Assembly (NCBI RefSeq): GCF_014654675.1
Contig: NZ_BNBC01000020.1
Coordinates: 62,001 to 126,000, forward strand
DNA: 64,000 nt
From: Streptomyces spiralis
GTDB taxonomy: Bacteria > Actinomycetota > Actinomycetes > Streptomycetales > Streptomycetaceae
Direction: 5' to 3'
Shown: piece after piece, positions 52,439 through 60,829 of the stretch
Numbering within the stretch: the first letter of the stretch is position 1
Layout of the letters: each line of letters begins with the position of its first letter
The notes under the pieces: model-generated
Seen by the model: only the letters and a program-made list of their open reading frames with translations
What the model was told of the DNA's origin: nothing
The model's database searches: none
Translations under genes and position numbers: made by a program

Positions 52439-52479
52439 CTCATGGCTTGGGGCGGCTTGAATCCGGGACCCCACATGAG
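52439..52479. terminator. Imperfect hairpin between convergent genes (dnaB side)
   Basis: CTCATG/CATGAG (52439-52444 / 52474-52479) continues inward as TGGGG/CCCCA with a 3-nt bulge. Lies between the DHFR-like gene and dnaB ends. Confidence 0.4.
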
Positions 52480-52485
52480 CACCGG

Positions 52486-53961
52486 TCAGGTCTGCGCCAT
52501 GTCCACGAACCGCGAGTAATGGCCCTGGAAGGCGACCGTGATCGTCGCCGTCGGGCCGTTTCGGTGCTTGGCCACGATCAGGTCGGCCTCGCCGGCGCGC
52601 GGCGACTCCTTCTCGTAGGCGTCCTCGCGATGGAGCAGGATGACCATGTCGGCGTCCTGCTCGATGGAGCCGGACTCGCGCAGGTCGGAGACCATCGGCT
52701 TCTTGTCCGTGCGCTGCTCGGGGCCACGGTTGAGCTGGGAGAGCGCGATGACCGGGATCTCCAGCTCCTTGGCCAGCAGCTTGAGGTTGCGGGACATGTC
52801 CGAGACCTCCTGCTGGCGGCTCTCGGCGCGCTTGGAGCCACCGGACTGCATCAGCTGGAGGTAGTCGATGACGACCAGCTTGAGGTCGTTGCGCTGTTTC
52901 AGGCGCCGGCACTTGGCGCGGATCTCCATCATCGACAGGTTCGGGGAGTCGTCGATGTAGAGCGGGGCAGCCGAGACGTCCGGCATGCGGCGGGCCAGCC
53001 GCGTCCAGTCCTCGTCGGTCATCGTGCCCGAGCGCATGTGGTGCAGGGCGACCCGGGCCTCCGCGGACAGCAGACGCATCGCGATCTCGTTGCGGCCCAT
53101 CTCCAGGGAGAAGATGACGCTCGGCAGGTTGTGCTTGATCGACGCGGCCCGCGCGAAGTCCAGCGCGAGCGTCGACTTACCCATCGCGGGCCGTGCGGCG
53201 ATGACGATCATCTGCCCCGGGTGCAGGCCGTTCGTCAGCGAGTCGAAGTCGGTGAACCCGGTGGGCACACCGGTCATCTCCCCGCTGCGCGAGCCGATCG
53301 CCTCGATCTCGTCGAGCGCGCCCTCCATGATGTCGCCCAGCGGCAGATAGTCCTCGCTGGTGCGCTGTTCGGTGACGGCGTAGATCTCGGCCTGGGCGCG
53401 GTTGACGATCTCGTCGACGTCGTCGTCGGCCGCGTATCCCATCTGTGTGATCCGCGTACCCGCTTCGACCAGGCGGCGCAGGACCGCGCGCTCGTGGACG
53501 ATCTCCGCGTAGTACGCGGCGTTCGCCGCCGTGGGCACGGTCTGCACGAGGGAGTGCAGATACGAGGCACCGCCCACCTTGTTGATCTCGCCGCGCTTGG
53601 TGAGCTCGGCGGCGATGGTGATGGGGTCGGCCGGCTCGCCCTTGGCATAGACGTCGAGGATGGCCTGGTAGATCGTCTCGTGCGCGGGCTTGTAGAAGTC
53701 GTGGCCCTTGAGGATCTCGACGACATCGGCGATGGCGTCCTTGGACAGGAGCATCCCACCGAGGACGGACTGCTCCGCGTCCAGATCCTGCGGGGGGACG
53801 CGCTCGAACGACGAGCCGCTGTCCCACTTGCCGTCGTCCGGGCCACGGTCGTGCTGTTCGTCGCGGCCGCGGACCTGGTCGGGCCGACGCCGGGAGGCGG
53901 GCAGACGATCGCTGGGTCCGCTGTCGGCCCACGGGTCGTCCAAGGGCTCGGAAATGCTCAC
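52486..53961 (-). CDS. dnaB: Replicative DNA helicase DnaB
   Basis: Hexameric 5'-3' helicase of the replisome, 491 aa. N-terminal primase-interaction domain (~50-160, 'VPPQDLDAEQSVLGGMLLSKDAI'), linker, and RecA-like ATPase with Walker A 'ARPAMGKSTLALDFA' (~235) and Walker B 'LKLVVIDYLQLM' (~345). The ~45-residue N-terminal extension is charged and probably flexible. No intein interrupts it, unlike several mycobacterial dnaB genes. GTG 53961 follows GGAGGAGG. Confidence 0.96.
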   Translation of the reverse strand: MSISEPLDDPWADSGPSDRLPASRRRPDQVRGRDEQHDRGPDDGKWDSGSSFERVPPQDLDAEQSVLGGMLLSKDAIADVVEILKGHDFYKPAHETIYQAILDVYAKGEPADPITIAAELTKRGEINKVGGASYLHSLVQTVPTAANAAYYAEIVHERAVLRRLVEAGTRITQMGYAADDDVDEIVNRAQAEIYAVTEQRTSEDYLPLGDIMEGALDEIEAIGSRSGEMTGVPTGFTDFDSLTNGLHPGQMIVIAARPAMGKSTLALDFARAASIKHNLPSVIFSLEMGRNEIAMRLLSAEARVALHHMRSGTMTDEDWTRLARRMPDVSAAPLYIDDSPNLSMMEIRAKCRRLKQRNDLKLVVIDYLQLMQSGGSKRAESRQQEVSDMSRNLKLLAKELEIPVIALSQLNRGPEQRTDKKPMVSDLRESGSIEQDADMVILLHREDAYEKESPRAGEADLIVAKHRNGPTATITVAFQGHYSRFVDMAQT

Positions 53962-54143
53962 CGAGCGACCTCCTCCCGTCCGCCGAGCGGACCTCGCCGT
54001 GCCCCTCATTTCTACGGCACGGCACTGACAATTCGAGAAGCCCGACTCCGCTTCTGGCCCGTCTTTTTATGACGGTTTGGAAGCCTGCGGACGGAGCGCG
54101 CGCCGGACTACGGTAGGCCCCCGGGCACCGTCAGCCAATCTGG

Positions 54144-54232
54144 TTATCCACAGGCCATGTGGACGAGCGACCGGATGCTGTGGAGAACTCCCCCAAACCT
54201 GTGCACGACCCGGTGGACAGTGCTGTGAACAA
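54144..54232. promoter_or_regulatory. DnaA-box-like cluster near dnaB
   Basis: TTATCCACA at 54144-54152 is a good box; one-mismatch inverse boxes follow at 54158 (TGTGGACGA), 54179 (TGTGGAGAA) and 54224 (TGTGAACAA), with weaker forms between. Another TGTGGACGA is at 54398. Confidence 0.6.
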
Positions 54233-54383
54233 GACCTCGCCGAATTCCCCAGAACCCATCTGACCTGCACAGTTGCCGTCCACTGGCTGTGCAGAAGAAA
54301 AACTTTCCCCGTCGGACCAAGATCGGTTCGAACGGTGCGTACAAGTGCGCAGCACGAGACACCAAGTAAGGGGTGCAAGACCT

Positions 54384-54413
54384 TTGCGTCACTTACCTGT
54401 GGACGATTAGATT
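54384..54413 (+). promoter_or_regulatory. Candidate promoter of MATE gene
   Basis: TTGCGT (54384-54389), 18-bp spacer, TAGATT (54408-54413), 7 bp before ATG 54421. This spacing would give a leaderless mRNA. A DnaA-box-like TGTGGACGA (54398-54406) fills the spacer. Confidence 0.4.
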
Positions 54414-54420
54414 GGTGCCC

Positions 54421-55758
54421 ATGACACAGGCCCCCGCACGCCCCACGGCCGGCCGACGCCAGCACGACCGAGAGATCGTCGCGCTGGCCGTCCCGGCCTT
54501 CGGCGCCCTCGTCGCCGAGCCGCTCTTCGTCATGGCCGACAGCGCCATCGTCGGCCACCTCGGAACGGCGCAGCTCGCCGGACTCGGTGTCGCCTCGGCC
54601 CTGCTGACGACCGCCGTCAGCGTCTTCGTCTTCCTCGCCTACGCCACCACGGCCGCCGTCTCGCGACGTGTCGGCGCGGGCGACCTCCAGGCCGCCATCC
54701 GCCAAGGCATGGACGGCATCTGGCTGGCCCTGCTGCTCGGCGCCGCCGTCATCACCGTCGTCCTGCCCACGGCACCCGTCCTGGTCGACCTCTTCGGCTC
54801 CTCGCACACGGCAGCTCCGTACGCGACGACGTATCTGCGCATCTCCGCCCTGGGCATCCCGGCCATGCTCGTGGTGCTCGCCGCCACGGGTGTGCTGCGT
54901 GGACTGCAGGACACCCGGACGCCGCTCTACGTCGCCGTCGCCGGCTTCATCGCCAACGCCGCCCTCAACGCAGGCCTCGTCTACGGCGCCGGACTCGGCA
55001 TCGCAGGTTCCGCCTGGGGCACCGTCATCGCCCAGTGGGGCATGGCCGCCGTCTACCTCACCGTGGTCATCCGCGGAGCCCGTAGACACTCTGCCTCTCT
55101 GCGTCCGGACGCCGCCGGCATCAGGGCGTCCGCACAGGCCGGAGTTCCCCTCCTCGTCCGCACCCTCTCGCTACGGGCCATCCTGATGATCGCCACGGCG
55201 GTCGCGGCCCGGCTCGGCGACGCGGACATCGCCGCCCACCAGATCATCCTGTCCCTGTGGAGCCTGCTCGCCTTCGCGCTCGACGCGATCGCGATCGCCG
55301 GGCAGGCGATCATCGGGCGCTACCTCGGCGCCGACGATCCCCAGGGCGCGCGCGAGGCCTGCCGCCGCATGGTCCAGTGGGGCATGGCGGTCGGGGTCGT
55401 CCTCGGGTTCCTCGTGTTGACGAGCCGCCCGCTCTTCCTGCCTCTGTTCACCAGCGACGCCGTGGTCAAGGACGCAGCGCTGCCCGCGCTGCTCATGGTG
55501 GCGCTCTCCCAGCCGATCTGCGGCGTGGTCTTTGTGCTCGACGGTGTGCTGATGGGTGCCGGAGACGGGCCTTATCTCGCGGGCGCCATGCTGGTGACCC
55601 TCTTGGTCTTCACGCCGGTGGCGCTGCTCGTGCCCATCCTCGGAGGCGGACTCACCGCCCTCTGGGCTGCGATGACGCTGATGATGACCGTGCGATTGCT
55701 GACCCTGTGGCTGCGCTCGCGTTCGGGCCGCTGGGTAGTCACCGGTGCGACGCGCTGA
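54421..55758 (+). CDS. MATE-family efflux transporter (DinF-like)
   Basis: 445-aa multidrug/Na+ or H+ antiporter with twelve helices in two homologous halves: 'AVPAFGALVAEPLFVMADSAIVGHLG' opens the first; 'IAAHQIILSLWSLLAFALDAIAIAGQAI' lies in the second. It fits the DNA-damage-inducible DinF branch by its neighbours and sequence type. No RBS precedes ATG 54421, consistent with a leaderless transcript. Confidence 0.87.
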   Translation: MTQAPARPTAGRRQHDREIVALAVPAFGALVAEPLFVMADSAIVGHLGTAQLAGLGVASALLTTAVSVFVFLAYATTAAVSRRVGAGDLQAAIRQGMDGIWLALLLGAAVITVVLPTAPVLVDLFGSSHTAAPYATTYLRISALGIPAMLVVLAATGVLRGLQDTRTPLYVAVAGFIANAALNAGLVYGAGLGIAGSAWGTVIAQWGMAAVYLTVVIRGARRHSASLRPDAAGIRASAQAGVPLLVRTLSLRAILMIATAVAARLGDADIAAHQIILSLWSLLAFALDAIAIAGQAIIGRYLGADDPQGAREACRRMVQWGMAVGVVLGFLVLTSRPLFLPLFTSDAVVKDAALPALLMVALSQPICGVVFVLDGVLMGAGDGPYLAGAMLVTLLVFTPVALLVPILGGGLTALWAAMTLMMTVRLLTLWLRSRSGRWVVTGATR

Positions 55759-55760
55759 CC

Positions 55761-55774
55761 GTTTCACGTGAAAC
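55761..55774. promoter_or_regulatory. parS: parS site (perfect), pair member 1
   Basis: GTTTCACGTGAAAC, 2 nt after the MATE stop codon. Confidence 0.92.
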
Positions 55775-55788
55775 ACCGTGCCTGTCAT

Positions 55789-55802
55789 GTTTCACGTGAA
55801 AC
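55789..55802. promoter_or_regulatory. parS: parS site (perfect), pair member 2
   Basis: GTTTCACGTGAAAC, 28 bp from the first member. The only pair of perfect sites in the window. Confidence 0.92.
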
Positions 55803-55871
55803 ACCCGGCGCCGCATCGCGAGTGACGGCCGTGGAAAATCGCGGACACGACGCCCGTGGAACCACACCCGT

Positions 55872-55910
55872 GGAAAGGGGCCGCACCCTCGATGGGTGCG
55901 GCCCCTTTCC
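55872..55910. terminator. Strong bidirectional terminator (MATE / rplI)
   Basis: Perfect 17-bp stem (55872-55888 / 55894-55910) with a 5-nt loop, 25 nt beyond the rplI stop. Ends in TTTCC on one side and its complement on the other, so it can serve both convergent transcripts. Confidence 0.88.
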
Positions 55911-55935
55911 CGACTGCTCAAGCAGCGCGCAGCAC

Positions 55936-56382
55936 TCAGGCGGCGACGACCTCGATGCTGACCTTGGCGGCAACCTCGGGGTGCAGACGCACGGACGTCT
56001 CGTGGGCGCCCAGGGTCTTGATCGGCGCACCCAGCTCGATGCGACGCTTGTCGACCTCGGGACCACCGGCGGCCTTGATCGCCGAAGCGACGTCGGCCGG
56101 GGTGACGGAACCGAAGAGACGGCCGGCGTCGCCGGAGCGAACGGCCAGACGGACCTTCACGCCCTCGAGCTGGGCCTTGACCTGGTTGGCCTGCTCGATG
56201 GTCTGGATCTCGTGGATCTTGCGAGCACGACGGATCTGCTCGACGTCCTTCTCGCCACCCTTGGTCCAGCGGATCGCGAACTTCCGCGGGATCAGGTAGT
56301 TGCGAGCGTAGCCGTCCTTGACGTCGACGACGTCGCCCGCGGCACCGAGGCCGGAGACCTCGTGGGTGAGGATGATCTTCAT
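55936..56382 (-). CDS. rplI: 50S ribosomal protein L9
   Basis: 148-aa L9: N-terminal rRNA-binding domain 'MKIILTHEVSGLGAAGDVVDVKDGYARNYLIPR', connecting helix, and C-terminal domain ending 'HPEVAAKVSIEVVAA'. Last gene of the rpsF-ssb-rpsR-rplI operon, 18 nt after rpsR. Confidence 0.97.
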   Translation of the reverse strand: MKIILTHEVSGLGAAGDVVDVKDGYARNYLIPRKFAIRWTKGGEKDVEQIRRARKIHEIQTIEQANQVKAQLEGVKVRLAVRSGDAGRLFGSVTPADVASAIKAAGGPEVDKRRIELGAPIKTLGAHETSVRLHPEVAAKVSIEVVAA

Positions 56383-56400
56383 GAGTAGGTCACCCTTCCC

Positions 56401-56637
56401 TTAGCGCGCGGTGGACGTGTAGGGCAGCAGCGCCATCTCACGGCTGTTCTTCACGGCCGTGGCGACGTCACGCTGGTGCTGCGTGCAGTTGCCGGTCACG
56501 CGGCGGGCACGGATCTTGCCGCGGTCGGAAATGAACTTCCGCAGCATGTTCGTGTCCTTGTAGTCCACGTACGTGACCTTGTCCTTGCAGAAAGCGCAGA
56601 CCTTCTTCTTAGGCTTGCGCACAGGCGGCTTCGCCAT
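56401..56637 (-). CDS. rpsR: 30S ribosomal protein S18 (zinc-ribbon form)
   Basis: 78 aa. It keeps the C+ zinc motif: 'CAFC' near residue 14 and 'CTQHQ' near 51. Streptomyces commonly has a second, cysteine-free S18 under Zur control, so this is the copy expected under zinc sufficiency. Confidence 0.96.
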   Translation of the reverse strand: MAKPPVRKPKKKVCAFCKDKVTYVDYKDTNMLRKFISDRGKIRARRVTGNCTQHQRDVATAVKNSREMALLPYTSTAR

Positions 56638-56717
56638 GGTGTTTCTCCTGTGTGATCAAGAAGTGTGGGTACGGCCCACCCGACCCGGGCCCGGCCCCGG
56701 AAGGCCGGCCGCAAGGC

Positions 56718-57290
56718 CTAGAAGGGGGGCTCGTCCGAGTAGCCGCCACCGCCGCCGGAGCCGCCACCCCAGCCGCCGCCCTGGTTGCCACCGGCGGGAG
56801 CGCCGGTCGCCCACGGGTCGTCGGCGGGAGCACCGCCCTGCTGACCGCCACCGGGGCCGCCGCCCCAGCCGCCGCCACCCTGGCCGCCACCGCCGCCGTA
56901 ACCGCCCTGGCCCTGCCCACCGCGGCCGGCGGTCTTGGTGACCTTGGCCGTTGCGTTGCGCAGGCTGGCGCCGACTTCCTCGACGTCCAGTTCGTAGACC
57001 GTGCGCTTGACGCCCTCACGGTCCTCGTAGGACCGCTGCTTCAGCCGGCCCTGCACGATGACGCGCATGCCTCGCTGGAGCGACTCGGCGACGTTCTCCG
57101 CCGCCTGCCGCCAGACCGAGCAGGTCAGGAAGAGGCTTTCGCCGTCCTTCCACTCGTTCGTCTGACGGTCGAAGGTGCGGGGGGTGGACGCGACACGGAA
57201 CTTCGCGACCGCCGCACCGGAGGGGGTGAAGCGCAGCTCGGGGTCGTCGACAAGATTGCCGACGACCGTGATGACGGTCTCGCCTGCCAT
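56718..57290 (-). CDS. ssb: Single-stranded DNA-binding protein SsbA
   Basis: 190 aa: OB-fold DNA-binding domain (1-~110, 'MAGETVITVVGNLVDDPELRFTPSG'), then a Gly-rich, Gln/Ala-interspersed disordered tail ending in the acidic tip 'YSDEPPF' that binds replication partners. Location between rpsF and rpsR marks it as the essential paralogue SsbA. Confidence 0.95.
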   Translation of the reverse strand: MAGETVITVVGNLVDDPELRFTPSGAAVAKFRVASTPRTFDRQTNEWKDGESLFLTCSVWRQAAENVAESLQRGMRVIVQGRLKQRSYEDREGVKRTVYELDVEEVGASLRNATAKVTKTAGRGGQGQGGYGGGGGQGGGGWGGGPGGGQQGGAPADDPWATGAPAGGNQGGGWGGGSGGGGGYSDEPPF

Positions 57291-57366
57291 GGGGAACCTC
57301 TCGGCGGGTGTGCTGCTGGCTGCTTGTGCTGCTACTCGAATCCCGAGACCGGCTGAGCGGGAGGGC

Positions 57367-57657
57367 TCAGTGGGTCTCGGGGCGGAGGACCTTGGTCCGG
57401 AGGACCGACTCGTTCAGGTTCATCTGGCGGTCGAGCTCCTTGACGACCGCAGGCTCGGCCTGCAGGTCGATGACCGAGTAGATGCCCTCGGGCTTCTTCT
57501 TGATCTCGTACGCGAGACGACGACGGCCCCAGGTGTCGACCTTCTCGACCTTTCCGCCGCCGTCACGGACGACAGAGAGGAAGTTCTCGATCAGCGGGGA
57601 GACAGCGCGCTCCTCGACGTCGGGGTCGAGGATGACCATCACCTCGTAGTGACGCAT
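57367..57657 (-). CDS. rpsF: 30S ribosomal protein S6
   Basis: 96 aa, first gene of the operon, 'MRHYEVMVILDPDVEERAV' and 'VEKVDTWGRRRLAYEIKK'. ATG 57657 has a very strong AAAGGAGGTGG. In several bacteria S6:S18 binds its own leader RNA; I did not identify such an element here. Confidence 0.96.
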   Translation of the reverse strand: MRHYEVMVILDPDVEERAVSPLIENFLSVVRDGGGKVEKVDTWGRRRLAYEIKKKPEGIYSVIDLQAEPAVVKELDRQMNLNESVLRTKVLRPETH

Positions 57658-57954
57658 GTGGAACCCACCTCCTTTGGACTCAGCGGCCACGGTCGTTCCG
57701 TGGCAGGAGGGTTGTGATGCGTACGCAATCGTGCTTGCCAGTAAATCAGCCGGCACTGACAATCGGGGTCGGCCGACGGAATCTCCGGGCCGTCCCCAGG
57801 TTGCCCTGGCTTCGGTCCGGGCAGACACGAGTGCAGACGGTACAGACTACCCGCACCCCCGCTTCCGGTTGAAATCGGGGCGCAGGACCCGGCAACCTGG
57901 ACACCTCGGGTGTGCACGGCGCTACGATGCGCCGCTTTTCGCTGGAGGTGCCCC

Positions 57955-58278
57955 ATGGCACAGACGATGCGACCGAACACCGCCGCGAGCAACGGGCTTT
58001 TCGCCACGGACGGCAAGTCCCATCCGCTGCAGGACACCCTGCTCGCGGTGACCCTGGTGCTGGGTGTGCTCGCCTTCATCACCGGGCTCCTCTTCCACAA
58101 CCTGCATCTGGTGAGCTCCTGGGCCGGACTGGCGGGCATCCTCACCGGGGCGTACGGCCAGTGGGTCTCCGTGACCACACGCGAACGCTTCGGGCTGATC
58201 CTCGGCCTCGGCGCCGCCGCGATCGGCTTCTTCCTCGGCATGGCACACGGCGGCCTCTTCGGCGGCGTCATCAGCTGA
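57955..58278 (+). CDS. Small membrane protein
   Basis: 107 aa with three hydrophobic helices (~28-50, ~55-72, ~78-100) after a short polar N terminus 'MAQTMRPNTAASNGLFATDG'. Good RBS (GGAGGTG) before ATG 57955. Function unknown; conserved next to rpsF in streptomycetes as far as I recall. Confidence 0.75.
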   Translation: MAQTMRPNTAASNGLFATDGKSHPLQDTLLAVTLVLGVLAFITGLLFHNLHLVSSWAGLAGILTGAYGQWVSVTTRERFGLILGLGAAAIGFFLGMAHGGLFGGVIS

Positions 58279-58355
58279 CGCCGGGCATCCCGGCCGCTCC
58301 TGTCCCGGACGGCGTCCGCCCGACCCCGCGGGCGCCGTCCGTCCGACCCGCAGCA

Positions 58356-58383
58356 CGCCCCGGCCAGGCAATGGGCCGGGGCG
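58356..58383 (+). terminator. Hairpin upstream of femX-type gene
   Basis: Perfect 10-bp stem CGCCCCGGCC/GGCCGGGGCG (58356-58365 / 58374-58383) with an 8-nt loop, 78 nt after the small membrane protein gene. An imperfect second hairpin precedes it (58307-58340). Confidence 0.6.
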
Positions 58384-58490
58384 AAGGTTGCGTGCGGCCA
58401 GAGTGCGCGCTCCCGGGGCGCAGTAGGCTTCGGCGCGAGAGCCGGAGCCCCTGAACCCATGGGGACACGCCAGCCCGAGGAGCGCCCCGA

Positions 58491-59612
58491 ATGAGCCTGA
58501 CCCTGAGGACCATCAGTCGAGAGCAGCATCTGGCCTACATCCAGAGTCTGCCGGCGGCGAGTCACATGCAGGTCCCGGCATGGGCGGACGTCAAGGCGGA
58601 GTGGCGCTCGGAGAATCTCGGCTGGTTCGACGACCGTACCGGCGAGATGGTCGGTGCCGGCCTGGTCCTCTACCGTCAGCTGCCCAAGATCAAGCGCTAC
58701 CTCGCCTATCTGCCCGAGGGCCCGGTCATCAACTGGTTCGCGCCGAACCTCGACGACTGGATCCAGCCGATGCTGGCGCACCTGAAGCAGCAGGGTGCCT
58801 TCTCGGTGAAGATGGGCCCGCCGGTGATCATCCGCCGCTGGAGCTCGGAGACCATCAAGAGGGGCATCCAGGACTCCGACGTCAAGCGCCTGCGCGACCT
58901 CGAGGCCGACTTCATCGAGCCCCGCGCCTTCGAGGTCGCCGACAAGCTGCGCCGTATGGGCTGGCAGCAGGGCGAGGACGGGGGCGCCGGCTTCGGCGAC
59001 GTACAGCCCCGCTACGTCTTCCAGGTGCCGCTCGCCAACCGGTCCCTGGAAGAGGTGCACAAGAACTTCAACCAGCTGTGGCGCCGCAACATCAAGAAGG
59101 CCGAGAAGGCGGGCGTCGAGGTCGTCCAGGGCGGCTACCACGACCTGGAGGAGTGGCAGCGGCTGTACGAGATCACGGCCGTGCGCGACCACTTCCGGCC
59201 GCGCCCGCTGTCGTACTTCCAGCGCATGTGGATGGCCCTCAACTCGGAGGACCCCAACCGCATGCGGCTGTACTTCGCCCGGCACAACGGCGTGAACCTG
59301 GCCGCGGCGACGATGCTGATCGTCGGTGGCCACGTCTGGTACTCCTACGGGGCCTCCGACAACATCGGCCGTGAGGTCCGTCCTTCGAACGCGATGCAGT
59401 GGCGGATGCTGCGGGACGCCTACGCCCTCGGCGCCACGGTCTACGACCTGCGCGGCATCTCCGACTCGCTGGACGAGACCGACCACCTGTTCGGCCTGAT
59501 CCAGTTCAAGGTCGGCACCGGCGGGCAGGCCGCCGAGTACCTCGGCGAGTGGGACTTCCCGCTGAACAAGCTGCTCCACAAGGCGCTCGACATCTACATG
59601 TCGCGTCGCTGA
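58491..59612 (+). CDS. femX: FemX-type peptidoglycan bridge aminoacyltransferase
   Basis: 373-aa Fem/MurM-family enzyme that adds the first amino acid (Gly in Streptomyces) to the lysine/DAP of lipid II using aminoacyl-tRNA. Two GNAT-like halves are seen: ~30-170 ('WFDDRTGEMVGAGLVLYR') and ~180-360 ('LWRRNIKKAEKAGVEV', 'HVWYSYGASDNIGREVRPSNAMQW', 'YDLRGISDSLDETDHLFGLIQFK'). VanK is its paralogue in glycopeptide-resistance clusters; none is present here. Followed after 102 nt by an alanine-racemase-like gene. Confidence 0.88.
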   Translation: MSLTLRTISREQHLAYIQSLPAASHMQVPAWADVKAEWRSENLGWFDDRTGEMVGAGLVLYRQLPKIKRYLAYLPEGPVINWFAPNLDDWIQPMLAHLKQQGAFSVKMGPPVIIRRWSSETIKRGIQDSDVKRLRDLEADFIEPRAFEVADKLRRMGWQQGEDGGAGFGDVQPRYVFQVPLANRSLEEVHKNFNQLWRRNIKKAEKAGVEVVQGGYHDLEEWQRLYEITAVRDHFRPRPLSYFQRMWMALNSEDPNRMRLYFARHNGVNLAAATMLIVGGHVWYSYGASDNIGREVRPSNAMQWRMLRDAYALGATVYDLRGISDSLDETDHLFGLIQFKVGTGGQAAEYLGEWDFPLNKLLHKALDIYMSRR

Positions 59613-59714
59613 CCTCGCGTTCTCCGCGTCGACACCGTTGCTCCGCTTCGACACCGTCGGCAATTCCCACACTTCTGATTCACCGCAGCCACGAGAAAGG
59701 TTCCGGGTCCGGCC

Positions 59715-60746
59715 ATGGCGCTCACGCTCTACGTCGACACCGCGCGCTGGCGGGCGCACCACAAGCACGTGCAGGAGCAGTTCCCGGGGCTGGTCCCGGT
59801 CTGCAAGGGCAACGGCTACGGCTTCGGCCACGAGCGGCTGGCGGAGGAGGCCACCCGGCTCGGCTCGGACGTCCTCGCCGTCGGCACGACCTACGAGGCC
59901 GCGCGGATCAAGGACTGGTTCGGTGGCGACCTGCTGGTGCTGACCCCCTACCGGCGCGGCGAGGAGCCCGTGCCGCTGCCCGACCGGGTGATCCGCTCGG
60001 TGTCGTCGATCGACGGCGTGTACGGCCTCGTCGGGGCGCGTGTCGTCATCGAGGTGATGTCCTCGATGAAGCGGCACGGCGTCAGCGAGCAGGAGTTGCC
60101 CCAGCTGCACGCCGCCATCGAGAACGTCCGCCTGGAAGGCTTCGCCATCCACCTGCCGCTGGACCGCACCGACGGCTCGGACGCCGTCGAGGAGGTCATC
60201 GGCTGGATGGACCGGCTGCGCGCGGCGCGGCTTCCGCTGCACACGATGTTCGTCAGCCACCTCAAGGCCGAAGAGCTCGCCCGGCTGCAGCAGCAGTTCC
60301 CGCAGACCCGGTTCCGCGCCCGCATCGGCACGCGGCTGTGGCTCGGCGACCACGAGGCCACCGAGTACCGCGGCGCGGTCCTGGACGTCACACGGGTGGC
60401 CAAGGGCGACCGCTTCGGCTACCGCCAGCAGAAGGCGGCCTCCGACGGCTTCCTCGTCGTCGTGGCGGGCGGCACGTCGCACGGAGTGGGCCTGGAGGCG
60501 CCCAAGGCGCTGCACGGCGTCATGCCGCGCGCCAAGGGCGTGGCACGGGCCGGGCTGGCCACGGTGAACCGGAACCTCTCGCCGTTCGTCTGGGGCGGCA
60601 AGCAGCGCTGGTTCGCCGAGCCCCCGCACATGCAGGTCTCCATCCTGTTCGTGCCCTCGGACGCGCCGGAGCCGAAGGTCGGGGACGAACTGGTGGCCCA
60701 TCTGCGGCACACCACCACGCAGTTCGACCGGCTCGTGGACCGCTGA
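59715..60746 (+). CDS. Alanine racemase-like PLP protein
   Basis: 343 aa, fold type III. The PLP lysine lies in 'PVCKGNGYGFGHERLAEEA' (K ~31), matching the 'VKANAYGHG' site of Alr. The C-terminal catalytic tyrosine domain is short and divergent ('TRVAKGDRFGYRQQK'), so true alanine racemase activity is uncertain; the housekeeping alr is elsewhere. Location after femX suggests a cell-wall amino-acid role. Confidence 0.8.
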   Translation: MALTLYVDTARWRAHHKHVQEQFPGLVPVCKGNGYGFGHERLAEEATRLGSDVLAVGTTYEAARIKDWFGGDLLVLTPYRRGEEPVPLPDRVIRSVSSIDGVYGLVGARVVIEVMSSMKRHGVSEQELPQLHAAIENVRLEGFAIHLPLDRTDGSDAVEEVIGWMDRLRAARLPLHTMFVSHLKAEELARLQQQFPQTRFRARIGTRLWLGDHEATEYRGAVLDVTRVAKGDRFGYRQQKAASDGFLVVVAGGTSHGVGLEAPKALHGVMPRAKGVARAGLATVNRNLSPFVWGGKQRWFAEPPHMQVSILFVPSDAPEPKVGDELVAHLRHTTTQFDRLVDR

Positions 60747-60761
60747 GCGGCCCAGCTACGC

Positions 60762-60799
60762 CGAAGGCCGTACACGATGCTTACCGTGTACGGCCTTCG
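60762..60799. terminator. Bidirectional terminator
   Basis: Perfect 15-bp stem (60762-60776 / 60785-60799), 8-nt loop, between convergent racemase-like and GT87 genes. Confidence 0.85.
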
Positions 60800-60829
60800 C
60801 TCTTCCTGAAGCTCCTCAGCGCCGTTCGC

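Larger units (their letters stand above)
53962..54420. other. 459-bp divergent intergenic region dnaB-MATE
   Basis: No credible gene. Contains a cluster of DnaA-box-like sequences (54144-54406) and a candidate leaderless promoter for the MATE gene. Confidence 0.7.

Noticed and set aside
57639..60710. Very long minus-strand open frame (~1,020 codons) opposite femX and the racemase-like gene
   Set aside because: It is antisense to clearly recognised genes with good RBSs, has low-complexity Arg/Val/Gly/Leu composition and no domain. Long antisense frames are a normal effect of high-GC codon bias.
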